A stretch of DNA of 32,955 bases from contig UQOH01000015.1 in assembly GCA_900542625.1 (NCBI GenBank), positions 1 through 32,955 of the forward strand. The letters run 5' to 3'. This document shows positions 1-7,005 of the stretch, piece by piece; positions within the stretch are counted from its first letter, which is position 1, and every line of letters starts with the position of its first letter. Under the pieces are notes generated by a model. That model was not told where the DNA came from. It saw only the letters and a program-made list of their open reading frames with translations, and made no database searches. The position numbers were made by a program, and so were the translations under genes. This stretch comes from an uncultured Fusobacterium sp. (lineage in GTDB: Bacteria > Fusobacteriota > Fusobacteriia > Fusobacteriales > Fusobacteriaceae).

Positions 1-1
1 T

Positions 2-49
2 GAGGCTGTTAAGCCGAGTTTATCGTTTTTAGAGGAACGAGCAATATAA
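2..49 (+). other. Possible C-terminal end of a gene entering from the left
   Basis: Frame 2 is open from the window edge to a TAA at 47-49 and would encode about 15 residues ending in FLEERAI. The CCG, TCG and CGA codons are unusual for this AT-rich window, so it may instead be the edge of an untranslated or structured element. I do not recognise it. Positions 50-109 hold nothing I can name. Confidence 0.15.
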
Positions 50-109
50 ATAGCTGATATTTTTACGAAGAAAATTTTATTCTTATTAATTAAATTATTA
101 ATTTATATA

Positions 110-268
110 TTAGTGTTCTGCTTTTTTGCTGTGTCCGCAGTTACATGTTCCGCCATTTTTTCCTGAACAACCGCAGCAGCTGTCTTCGCCTTTAAAATGT
201 TTTATCAAACTTCTTAAAGAATATATAGCAATTACAGCTAAAACTGCTATTATTATAATTGTTTTCAT
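110..268 (-). CDS. FeoB-associated Cys-rich membrane protein
   Basis: A 52-residue protein starting at the ATG at 268, with AAGAAGG as ribosome site. Residues 2-19 form one hydrophobic membrane segment (MKTIIIIAVLAVIAIY). A short basic stretch follows, then a cytosolic-type Cys-rich tail with the pattern CCGC...CNCGH. This is the signature of the small FeoB-associated family that follows feoB in many anaerobes. It lies 31 bp downstream of feoB on the same strand and ends the feo operon. The family's role is not settled; the clustered Cys/His residues suggest that it binds iron or helps hand ferrous iron over at the FeoB pore (inference). Confidence 0.85.
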   Translation of the reverse strand: MKTIIIIAVLAVIAIYSLRSLIKHFKGEDSCCGCSGKNGGTCNCGHSKKAEH

Positions 269-299
269 AATTTCAGCCTTCTTTCTTTAAATAATAATC

Positions 300-2486
300 T
301 TAGAAAAATAAACGTCCGACTTGGAATATAAGTGTAGAAGCTATATAAGGTACTATCAGCATTATTCCAACAACTTTTAATAAATAACTTCTTCCAAATT
401 CCTGTTTAATTGCTCCAAGAGTTACTGCACAAGGAACAACAAGCAGGATAAACACCATAAATGAGTAAGCTCTAAGAGGTGCTAAAGGATCTCCTGCCCA
501 CAGATTTCCTGTTGCCTGAACTATTCCTGATCCCTCTTCTTCTATTTCATCAGCTGCTGGAGCAGCAAATAATGAACTTACATCAAAACTTAATATTCCT
601 GATACAGAATCTTTTACTGCTCCTCCAAGAGCTGCTATCTGTTCTTTTGTATCTTCTGCAAAAGTAGTTTCATGACTCTCTTCTTCTCCTTCAGGAAGTT
701 CAAGAACTTGAGCCATAAATCCAACAACAACCTCTTTTGCTGCTATACTTGGTACTATTGCTGCAACTGTTTCCCATCTGTCAGCAAAACCTGTTGGTTT
801 TAATACAGGAGCTATAACTCTTCCTACTCCTGCCATATATGATTTTTCTGCATTTCCGTTGTTAGGGAAATATGTTAATGCCCATAAAAGAATTAAAATT
901 CCAAGTATAATACTTGTTGCTTTCTTTAAATATCCTCCTGTTCTTCTTAAAGTAGAACTGATTATAACTTTAAAACTTGGGATTCTGTATGGAGGAAGTT
1001 CTATTAATAATGCTTTGTTATCTACTTTGAAATATTCAAATCTTTTTAAGATTAATCCTAAAAGAATTGCCATAACTATTCCCAAAAGATATAAAGACAT
1101 TACTACAAAACCTGCTTTTGCTCCGAAAAAAGCAGCTGTAAATAATCCATAAACAGGAAGTCTTGCACCGCAAGACATGAAAGGAGCAAGTGCTGCTGTC
1201 AGCTTTCTTGATTTTTCATCTTCAAGAGTTCTTGTTGCATAAATAGCAGGAACTGTACATCCAAATCCAAGCACCATAGGAACAAATGCTTTACCGTTAA
1301 GCCCCAGTTTTCTCATTATTTTATCCATTAAGAATGCAACCCTTGTCATATATCCGCTCTCTTCCAATATAGAAAGGAAGAAATAAAGGAAGAACATTAA
1401 AGGAACAAATGTAAGTACTCCTCCAACTCCGCCGATTATTCCATCTACAACAAGAGAGTTCAGCCAGTCCGGAGTTCCTTCCATAAATATTCCTACATAT
1501 TTACCAATATATCCTCCAACGAAACCGTCTACCCAGTCAATGAAAGGAGCACTTCCGTTAAATACTATTGTCATCAGTCCAGAAATAATAACAAGGAAAA
1601 TAGGAAGTCCAAGGATTCTGTTTAAAAGGATTTTATCCACTTTTTCTGTAAAATCAAGTCTTGATTTAAGAGAAGTTTTTAATGTGTCTGCCACAATTCC
1701 TTTAATTTTTCCATATCTTTTTTCAGCAAGAATTGTTTCAATATCTTCATCATATCTTTCTTCAAGATTTTTTACATATGATTCAAAATAGTTTTTACAA
1801 TCAAGACTATATTCTTTTTCCATTTTCTCTAAGAAATCGCTGTCTTTTTCTAAAGTTTTTACAGTAACATAATCTAATGAATATTTTTTCAGCACAGGAG
1901 CAAATTTTTCATCTTTCTGCACTTCCTCTTTCATCAGTTCATACTGTTTGTCAATATATGTATCAAAAGATATTTTATATTGTTTATTCCCGCTGTTTTT
2001 CTTAGCTAAATTTACTGCTTTATCAAGAAGTTCTGTTAATCCTGTTTTTTTGATAGCAGATGTCTTTATTACATCCATTTCCACAAGAGAACTTAATCTT
2101 GTCAAATCAAGAGTATAGTTTAATTTCTCAAACTCATCATAAAAGTTTAGAGCCATAATCATTGGCTTTCCAAGTTCCTGCAGTAAAAGTGTCAGATACA
2201 GGTTTCTTTCTATATTTGTTGATTCCACAACGTTTATTACTACATCGGGATTTTCATTTATTATGAAATCTCTTGTTATTTTTTCTTCCAAAGAAAAAGG
2301 GCTAAGGCTGTAAACTCCGGGAAGGTCAATCATTACGATGTCCTCTCCTTTATATTTAAACTCTGCTTCTTTTTTCTCTACTGTAACTCCGGGCCAGTTT
2401 CCTACTTTCAGTTTTGATCCTGCCATTGCATTTATCAGTGCAGTTTTTCCAACGTTTGGATTTCCTGCAAAAGCTATTTTAATCAT
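300..2486 (-). CDS. feoB: Ferrous iron transport protein B (FeoB)
   Basis: The inner-membrane Fe(II) uptake protein, 728 residues, normal length for the family. The N-terminal G domain shows G1 GNPNVGKT (residues 8-15), the G2 Thr in GVTVE (about 35), G3 DLPG (54-57), G4 LNFYD (113-117) and a G5-like SAIKKTG near 142. A FeoB helical/cytosolic region follows, and then the membrane part with two Gate (nucleoside-recognition-like) segments from about residue 290. Between the late membrane segments (about residues 600-665) there is an acidic, Ala-rich insertion containing GEEESHE and DEIEEEG, more extended than in the typical protein. The ribosome site is GGGAGG before the ATG at 2486. The gene lies 35 bp after feoA and is probably co-transcribed with it. 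Confidence 0.97.
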   Translation of the reverse strand: MIKIAFAGNPNVGKTALINAMAGSKLKVGNWPGVTVEKKEAEFKYKGEDIVMIDLPGVYSLSPFSLEEKITRDFIINENPDVVINVVESTNIERNLYLTLLLQELGKPMIMALNFYDEFEKLNYTLDLTRLSSLVEMDVIKTSAIKKTGLTELLDKAVNLAKKNSGNKQYKISFDTYIDKQYELMKEEVQKDEKFAPVLKKYSLDYVTVKTLEKDSDFLEKMEKEYSLDCKNYFESYVKNLEERYDEDIETILAEKRYGKIKGIVADTLKTSLKSRLDFTEKVDKILLNRILGLPIFLVIISGLMTIVFNGSAPFIDWVDGFVGGYIGKYVGIFMEGTPDWLNSLVVDGIIGGVGGVLTFVPLMFFLYFFLSILEESGYMTRVAFLMDKIMRKLGLNGKAFVPMVLGFGCTVPAIYATRTLEDEKSRKLTAALAPFMSCGARLPVYGLFTAAFFGAKAGFVVMSLYLLGIVMAILLGLILKRFEYFKVDNKALLIELPPYRIPSFKVIISSTLRRTGGYLKKATSIILGILILLWALTYFPNNGNAEKSYMAGVGRVIAPVLKPTGFADRWETVAAIVPSIAAKEVVVGFMAQVLELPEGEEESHETTFAEDTKEQIAALGGAVKDSVSGILSFDVSSLFAAPAADEIEEEGSGIVQATGNLWAGDPLAPLRAYSFMVFILLVVPCAVTLGAIKQEFGRSYLLKVVGIMLIVPYIASTLIFQVGRLFF

Positions 2487-2521
2487 TTTTTAATCCTCCC
2501 TGTGAATCCCTTCAGTATAAA

Positions 2522-2752
2522 TTACTCTTTTATAAGTTCTATTTCTATATTTGCTGAATCTTCTTTTCTTATAGCAATTCCGTTTTCTTTAATACGAAAC
2601 TCCTGCGGGTCTCCAAGCGGCGCATCTCTTTCAAGAAGAATTACTTCACCTGCTGTTATTCCCATGTCAACAAGCCTTTTTTTCAGCTCACCTATTTTTC
2701 CTATTTTTATAATTTTTGCTTTTTCTCCCCTTTTCAACTCATTAAGTTTCAT
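2522..2752 (-). CDS. feoA: Ferrous iron transport protein A (FeoA)
   Basis: A 76-residue SH3-like cytosolic protein of the FeoA family. It has the characteristic start MKLNELKRGEKAKI, the middle RLVDMGITAGEVI and the end IAIRKEDSANIEI. FeoA proteins interact with FeoB and are needed for Fe(II) uptake. The length is standard and the gene sits directly upstream of feoB on the same strand. A hairpin with a T-run separates it from the second FeoA-like gene upstream, so feoA-feoB may have its own promoter (2784-2812). Confidence 0.94.
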   Translation of the reverse strand: MKLNELKRGEKAKIIKIGKIGELKKRLVDMGITAGEVILLERDAPLGDPQEFRIKENGIAIRKEDSANIEIELIKE

Positions 2753-2783
2753 AACGTACCCCCAAGTATATTTATTCCTTTAA

Positions 2784-2812
2784 TTTATATTTAAAAATAT
2801 TTTGTATTACAA
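2784..2812 (-). promoter_or_regulatory. Candidate feoA-feoB promoter overlapping a 7-1-7 palindrome
   Basis: On the minus strand TTGTAA (2812-2807), a 17-bp spacer and TATAAA (2789-2784) lie 32 bp upstream of the feoA ATG. A perfect inverted repeat TTTTGTA-A-TACAAAA (2814-2800) covers the -35. The 7-1-7 geometry recalls Fur/PerR-type boxes, but the bases differ from the usual Fur consensus, so the regulator is unknown. Confidence 0.4.
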
Positions 2813-2823
2813 AATAAAAAGAT

Positions 2824-2853
2824 AAAAAATTTTACAGCCTTTCAGCTGTAAAA
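2824..2853 (-). terminator. Hairpin with T-run between the two feoA genes
   Basis: On the minus strand TTTTACAGC (2853-2845) pairs with GCTGTAAAA (2838-2830) around a 6-nt loop, followed by a T-run (2829-2824). It lies just after the stop of the upstream FeoA-like gene. It should fully or partly uncouple that gene from feoA-feoB. Confidence 0.65.
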
Positions 2854-2860
2854 AAATTAA

Positions 2861-3082
2861 TTAACATTCAACTATAATATCTTTAGCAAACCCAAAGCCT
2901 ATAACATACTGACTGTTTCCTATTTTAACAACAAAATTATTGTTAAAATTTCTTATAAGACACACTTTTTCACCGCAGCAGAAACCTTTTTCTACTAAAG
3001 CGTTTTTGTTTTCAGTGCTGCCTTTTATATTCTTTATAATAAAGTTTTTATTAAACTCTGCAAAAGCTAATGGAATAGTCAT
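2861..3082 (-). CDS. Second FeoA-like protein
   Basis: A 73-residue protein with the FeoA-type SH3-like layout: MTIPLAFAEFNKNFIIKNI at the start, then NALVEKGFCCGEKV, and the closing GFGFAKDIIVE. It carries a Cys pair in GFCCGEKV that ordinary FeoA lacks. The ATG at 3082 is chosen because it has GAAGGAG nine bases upstream; the longer reading from the GTG at 3100 would place that ribosome site inside the coding region. It is first in the leftward feo block, behind its own strong promoter. Tandem FeoA domains or genes are known in other anaerobes. Here the copies are too different to be a recent duplication. Confidence 0.8.
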   Translation of the reverse strand: MTIPLAFAEFNKNFIIKNIKGSTENKNALVEKGFCCGEKVCLIRNFNNNFVVKIGNSQYVIGFGFAKDIIVEC

Positions 3083-3115
3083 ACAATCACACTCCTTCAC
3101 TTATTTTTCAAAGGT

Positions 3116-3144
3116 ATTGTACACCATTACATAATAATAGTCAA
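3116..3144 (-). promoter_or_regulatory. Promoter of the feo block
   Basis: On the minus strand TTGACT (3144-3139), a 17-bp spacer and TACAAT (3121-3116), about 34 bp upstream of the second FeoA-like start. A near-consensus sigma-70 promoter. I saw no clear canonical Fur box overlapping it. Confidence 0.7.
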
Positions 3145-3193
3145 GCGAAAACTTTGATATTAAAAATATTTCTCTGTTATTTTAAAAATATTT

Positions 3194-3946
3194 TTAAAAT
3201 AAATCTTTTATACTGTTCATTATTACGCTTCTTATATCTTCGTTCTCTTTTGACAAATCTTTTATCATATTTTTTACTTTTAATCTTTTTGAATCTTCAC
3301 TTGTTTCATAAGGACATTTTGATTTCATTATTGGAAGAGCAAGCCTGTTTGCATAGCTTATAATATTTTTTTCTTCAACATAAGCAAGAGGTCTTATAAC
3401 CCTCACTCCATGTTCTTCAGATATATATGAAGGTTTCATGATATTTCTGTTTCCCTGATACAGAATATTCATTAAGAAAGTTTCTATTATATCATCTTTG
3501 TGGTGTCCCAAAGCAAGTTTATTTATTCCCTCTTCCTTCATTACTCTGTATAAAATTCCTCTTCTTATTCTTCCACACAGAAAACATGGGTTTTTCTCTT
3601 TAGATTCACCAAAAAGCATATCATCAAGATTTGTTTCAATTATTTTTAAAGTAAGTCCCAGCTTTTCGCAGTATTCTTTAATCTCTGAACAGTCTGCTGC
3701 GTCTTGTTTCGGGTGAATATGGATAGGAATTATCTCAAAATTTACATTTGCTATTTTCTGCACTCTTACAAAGGCGTTAAGAGTAACAAGGCTGTCTTTT
3801 CCTCCTGACACTCCAACAGCAATTTTGTCTCCCTCTTCCACCATGTTAAACTGGTGCATAGCTTTTCCTATAGGGCTCCATAATCTTTTGCTGTAACCTT
3901 TTGATTCTATAAAGCTAAGAATTTCTCTGTCATTTTCTTTTATCAC
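3194..3946 (-). CDS. TtcA-family tRNA thiolation PP-loop ATPase (downstream copy)
   Basis: A PP-loop adenylating enzyme of the TtcA family, which thiolates tRNA (2-thiocytidine at position 32 in the type member) using ATP and an iron-sulfur cluster. About 250 residues. Counting from the GTG at 3946, the PP-loop SGGKDS is at 47-52, the cluster Cys pair CFLC at 121 and 124, and the third Cys in KCPYE at 211. LGHHKDD follows the Cys pair, as in the family. The start is uncertain: GTG codons lie at 3955 and 3946. The ribosome site AGGTGG overlaps the first and is well placed for the second. It lies right behind a paralogue (17 bp) on the same strand, probably in one transcript. Whether the two act on different tRNAs or one has another sulfur-transfer role cannot be told from sequence. 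Confidence 0.88.
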   Translation of the reverse strand: MIKENDREILSFIESKGYSKRLWSPIGKAMHQFNMVEEGDKIAVGVSGGKDSLVTLNAFVRVQKIANVNFEIIPIHIHPKQDAADCSEIKEYCEKLGLTLKIIETNLDDMLFGESKEKNPCFLCGRIRRGILYRVMKEEGINKLALGHHKDDIIETFLMNILYQGNRNIMKPSYISEEHGVRVIRPLAYVEEKNIISYANRLALPIMKSKCPYETSEDSKRLKVKNMIKDLSKENEDIRSVIMNSIKDLF

Positions 3947-3960
3947 TGCAACCACCTGTT

Positions 3961-4791
3961 CTATTTTTCTTTATTTCCTTTTGTATATCCCATTACATAA
4001 TCAATATTAATATTTTTTAATGAATTGAAAATACTTTGTTTTATATTTGGGTTTTTAGATTCTAAATCTTTTAAAAGAAGTTTTATCTCTTTTCTTTTTG
4101 AATCAACCTTTCCTGATTCTACAGGACAACCGCAGCCCATAGCTTTTATCTCATTTCTTTTTGTGAAAGATATAATATCAGCCTCTTTAACATAAGCCAT
4201 AGGTCTTATTACAGCAAGTTTTCCGCTTGTTGAAGGAACTTTTGGTATCATTGTTTTTATTGTTCCTGCATAAAACATATTTATAAGAGCTGTTTCCACT
4301 ATATCATCAAAATGGTGCCCTAAAGCAAGTTTATTAAATCCAAGCTCTTCAACTTTTTTATAAAGAACCCCTCTTCTCATTTTTGCACAAAGAAAACATG
4401 GATTTTCAGGATCTTCTTTAAATGCTATCTGCCACACATTAGAATCAAAAATTTCACATGGAATATTTAAAATTTCCAGATTTTTCTTAAACTGGTCTAT
4501 GTCCATTGCCTCAAATCCCGGATTCATTGATATGAAAGCAACTTCAAAATTTTTACTTTTATCTCTCTTCAATTCTTGAAAAAGCTTGCATAAAAGCAGA
4601 CTGTCTTTTCCTCCTGACACTCCAACAGCTATTCTGTCTCCGTCTTCTATAAGATTAAAATCATTTACAGCTTTAATAAATTTTCTCCATATTTTTTTTC
4701 TGTATGATGTTCTCAAACTTTCAAGAACTGTATCTTCACTTAAATTTTTAATCTCTTCTATATTATTTATATAATTTGTACATTCACTCAT
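3961..4791 (-). CDS. TtcA-family tRNA thiolation PP-loop ATPase (upstream copy)
   Basis: A 276-residue paralogue of the next gene downstream. The PP-loop SGGKDS is at residues 59-64, CFLC at 132 and 135, LGHHFDD near 158, and a GCGCP motif (Cys 220 and 222) supplies the third cluster ligand. It has an N-terminal extension of about 30 residues (ECTNYINNIEEIKNLSED) that the other copy lacks. The ribosome site is GGAGG before the ATG at 4791. It is first of the leftward pair and has an extended -10 promoter. The two copies are clearly diverged, so they probably have distinct substrates (inference). Confidence 0.88.
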   Translation of the reverse strand: MSECTNYINNIEEIKNLSEDTVLESLRTSYRKKIWRKFIKAVNDFNLIEDGDRIAVGVSGGKDSLLLCKLFQELKRDKSKNFEVAFISMNPGFEAMDIDQFKKNLEILNIPCEIFDSNVWQIAFKEDPENPCFLCAKMRRGVLYKKVEELGFNKLALGHHFDDIVETALINMFYAGTIKTMIPKVPSTSGKLAVIRPMAYVKEADIISFTKRNEIKAMGCGCPVESGKVDSKRKEIKLLLKDLESKNPNIKQSIFNSLKNINIDYVMGYTKGNKEK

Positions 4792-4821
4792 TTAAAACCT
4801 CCAAAAAAATACTTAGAACAC

Positions 4822-4830
4822 ATTATATCA
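4822..4830 (-). promoter_or_regulatory. Extended -10 promoter for the ttcA-like pair
   Basis: On the minus strand TGaTATAAT (4830-4822), about 30 bp upstream of the ATG at 4791. No good -35 is present, as is usual for TGn-extended -10 promoters. Confidence 0.5.
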
Positions 4831-4858
4831 TAATTTTTATATGGAAAAAATATTTTTA

Positions 4859-4867
4859 TGCTATAAT
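4859..4867 (+). promoter_or_regulatory. Extended -10 promoter for the Cys-rich small protein
   Basis: TGcTATAAT on the plus strand, 42 bp upstream of the ATG at 4910. It is back to back with the extended -10 of the leftward ttcA-like genes; the two -10 boxes are about 32 bp apart. Confidence 0.5.
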
Positions 4868-4909
4868 ATCTTATTGAAATATAAATTTTACCAGAAAGGA
4901 CACTAATTT

Positions 4910-5224
4910 ATGAGAGATATAGATGTTAAAATTATAAAATTTTTAGTGAGCGGAAAAGCTTACAGTGACACTGCAATTATGAAGAACACAGGAATAACTT
5001 TTGATGAACTTCAAGAGTCTTATGAAATTCTTACAAAAGAGGGATATCTTGAAAACTATACAGATTACTTGGCAAGAACTCAAAACAGTTTTAATAGCAG
5101 AGAAGATGAATGCTGCAGTTCTTCATGTGGAAAAAACTGCTCTTCATGCAGCAGCAGTATTCCTGAAGAAGATTACAAAAACATAAAAGTAGTTACTGAA
5201 AAAGCTTTAAAAGACTTTGAATAA
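4910..5224 (+). CDS. Small winged-helix-like protein with a Cys cluster
   Basis: A 104-residue protein that I cannot assign to a named family. Residues 1-50 look like a small helix-turn-helix/winged-helix fold (DVKIIKFLVSGKAYSD, then TAIMKNTGITFDELQESYEIL, then KEGYLENY). Residues 64-83 are Cys/Ser rich with Cys at 68, 69, 73, 77 and 80 (ECCSSSCGKNCSSC). A charged helix ends the protein. The layout recalls FeoC-like iron-sulfur winged-helix proteins but is not a clear member. It is transcribed divergently from two Fe-S-dependent thiolases and lies near the feo genes. A redox- or metal-responsive regulator is a reasonable guess, not a finding. Confidence 0.75.
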   Translation: MRDIDVKIIKFLVSGKAYSDTAIMKNTGITFDELQESYEILTKEGYLENYTDYLARTQNSFNSREDECCSSSCGKNCSSCSSSIPEEDYKNIKVVTEKALKDFE

Positions 5225-5308
5225 AAAATATTTTAATTTTTACTTTGTAATTTTAAAGTATTTGAATTATAATTAAATATAATATCACAGCAGCAAAAGG
5301 AGAGACTT

Positions 5309-5887
5309 ATGAACTTAAAATTATTAGCAGCAGGTGCAGTGCTTGCATCAACAGTATCTTTTGGAGCTACACAGAGTGCTCAATTTTCAGTTTTACCTGG
5401 AGTACAATTTGGAGCTGCAAAAAATGATTCAGTAGCAAATTTCAGTTTTAACCTTTTAGGAGCAGAAAACCAAAACGTTTCAGGTTTTGATTTATCACTT
5501 GTTGGTTACAGACAAGTTAACGGAAACTTCAATGGTTTCCACATTGCTTTATTCGGGCTTGAGGCTTTCAGAGTAAACGGAAACATGAGCGGAGTTTCTT
5601 TATCATTATGGAATGATATCAACGGAAACTTAAACGGAGGAACTCTTGGACTTGTAAACACTGTTGGAGGAAATTCTACTTTCAACCTTGGAGGAGTTAA
5701 CATGGTTCAGGGAGAGGCTGTTGTTCAGCTTGGATTTGTAAACTATGCTGAATCTGTAAGCGGACTTCAATTTGGTTTTGTAAACGGAACTAGAAATCTT
5801 GAAGGTGTTCAGGTAGGGCTTGTAAACTATGCAGCTAACGGGATACTTCCTGTACTTCCAATTGTAAACTTTAGAAAATCATTCTAA
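5309..5887 (+). CDS. Exported surface-repeat protein
   Basis: A 192-residue protein with a clear signal peptide (MNLKLLAAGAVLASTVSFGA, cleavage after about residue 20). The mature part has degenerate repeats of about 16-20 residues, each with a Gly-x-x-Asn core: GLVN, GVNM, GFVN, GFVNG and GLVNYA, alternating with NGNxxG turns. This resembles the LA_2272-type surface repeat family. The chain ends in VNFRKSF, and a terminal Phe is typical of outer-membrane beta-strands, so an outer-membrane location is likely. The ribosome site is AAAGGAGAG. A terminator follows, so it is probably monocistronic. Its function is unknown. Confidence 0.8.
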   Translation: MNLKLLAAGAVLASTVSFGATQSAQFSVLPGVQFGAAKNDSVANFSFNLLGAENQNVSGFDLSLVGYRQVNGNFNGFHIALFGLEAFRVNGNMSGVSLSLWNDINGNLNGGTLGLVNTVGGNSTFNLGGVNMVQGEAVVQLGFVNYAESVSGLQFGFVNGTRNLEGVQVGLVNYAANGILPVLPIVNFRKSF

Positions 5888-5922
5888 TTTTAGAATATAA
5901 AAGTTATTACATTGTAAAAATT

Positions 5923-5949
5923 CAGCGGTTTTTATGCCGCTGTTTTTTT
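5923..5949 (+). terminator. Rho-independent terminator after the surface-repeat gene
   Basis: CAGCGG pairs with CCGCTG around an 8-nt loop, followed by a seven-T run. Confidence 0.85.
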
Positions 5950-5996
5950 ATGTGCCTAAAAATAAAGAAATAAATATGAAAGTACATGAAAATAAG

Positions 5997-6025
5997 TTGA
6001 CAAAGCAGTAAAAAAAAGGTATCTT
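5997..6025 (+). promoter_or_regulatory. Promoter of the HAD phosphatase leader
   Basis: TTGACA (5997-6002), 17 bp, TATCTT (6020-6025). An alternative -10, TATAAT at 6031-6036, lacks a -35 at the right distance. Confidence 0.6.
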
Positions 6026-6041
6026 TTTATTATAATGTAAT

Positions 6042-6111
6042 AAAGCTGGAGAGAGGAGAGGCTGAAAAATATTTTAGATAACAAAATATCTAAATTATTT
6101 TCAGTTTTTTT
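6042..6111 (+). promoter_or_regulatory. Attenuator-like leader of the HAD gene (glp-type)
   Basis: AGCT (6044-6047) can pair with GGCT (6060-6063) around a 12-nt purine loop containing GAGAGAGG. The right arm overlaps the first bases of a long terminator hairpin: CTGAAAA and TTTAGATA pair with TATCTAAA and TTTTCAG (6062-6104), followed by seven Ts (6105-6111). The two structures exclude each other. The same arrangement precedes glpK and glpA in this window, pointing to shared antitermination control. Confidence 0.6.
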
Positions 6112-6151
6112 ATTTTACAGTGAAAACGATGAAAATATAAGGGGATAAATT

Positions 6152-6958
6152 ATGAATGAAAATTTAGAAAGATTAAAAGAAAAAAAATGTTTCCTTCTTG
6201 ATATGGACGGAACAATATATCTTGGAAACCAGCTTATAGCAGGAGCAGATGAATTTTTAAATACTCTTAAAGAAGAGGGGAAAAAATATATTTTTCTTAC
6301 AAACAACTCATCTAAAAATAAAGGGGAATATGTAAAAAAACTTGCAGGAATGGGTATTCATGCAGAGATAGAAGATGTTTTTACTTCAGGAGAGGCAACA
6401 ATTATTTATCTTAACAGAATAAAAAAGAATGCTAAGATATTTCTTATGGGAACACAGGCTCTTGAAGATGAGTTTTCAAAAGCAGGTTTCACTCTTGTAA
6501 AAGAGAGAGGACAGGAGATAGATTTTGTTGTTCTTGGATTTGATACAACTCTTACTTATGAAAAATTATGGACAGCTTGTGAGTATCTTGCAGAGGGAGC
6601 TCCATATATTGCAACTCATCCTGATTTTAATTGTCCTTTAGACGGAGGAAAATTTATGCCTGATGCCGGTGCAATGATGGCTTTCATAAAAGCGTCAACA
6701 GGAAGAGAGCCTGTTGTTATCGGTAAGCCTAACACTCATATAGTAGATGCAATTTTGGAAAAATACTCTCTTGAGAAAAAAGATTTAGTAATGGTCGGTG
6801 ACAGATTATATACAGATATCAGAACAGGAAGAGATAACGGCATAACTTCTATTCTTGTTATGAGCGGAGAGACAGACAAGGAAATGCTTGAAACAACAGA
6901 ATTTATTCCGGATTATGTTTTTGATTCTGTAAAAAATATAGGAGATATTATAAAATAA
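6152..6958 (+). CDS. HAD-IIA family sugar/glycerol phosphatase (NagD/PGP-like)
   Basis: A 268-residue cytosolic phosphatase of HAD subfamily IIA. All four HAD motifs are present: DMDGT (17-21, nucleophile Asp17 and acid/base Asp19), TNNSS (50-54), Lys192 in GKPN, and GDRLYTD (216-222). The large C2-type cap lies between motifs II and III, as in NagD and phosphoglycolate/glycerol-phosphate phosphatases. The ribosome site is AAGGGG. It is monocistronic, with a terminator after it. Its leader resembles those of glpK and glpA, so glycerol-3-phosphate is the most attractive substrate (inference); other small sugar phosphates remain possible. Confidence 0.9.
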   Translation: MNENLERLKEKKCFLLDMDGTIYLGNQLIAGADEFLNTLKEEGKKYIFLTNNSSKNKGEYVKKLAGMGIHAEIEDVFTSGEATIIYLNRIKKNAKIFLMGTQALEDEFSKAGFTLVKERGQEIDFVVLGFDTTLTYEKLWTACEYLAEGAPYIATHPDFNCPLDGGKFMPDAGAMMAFIKASTGREPVVIGKPNTHIVDAILEKYSLEKKDLVMVGDRLYTDIRTGRDNGITSILVMSGETDKEMLETTEFIPDYVFDSVKNIGDIIK

Positions 6959-6967
6959 AAAGCAGAA

Positions 6968-7005
6968 ATAGGTTTGCTGTAATTATGCAGTGAACCTATT
7001 TTTTT
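6968..7005 (+). terminator. Terminator after the HAD gene
   Basis: ATAGGTT pairs with AACCTAT and CTG with CAG across a small interior loop, followed by a T-run. It starts 10 bp after the stop codon. Confidence 0.85.

Noticed and set aside
479..1791. Open frames on the plus strand inside feoB (479-667, 859-1152, 1540-1791)
   Set aside because: Low-complexity shadow translations opposite a clear FeoB, with no ribosome sites and no family resemblance.
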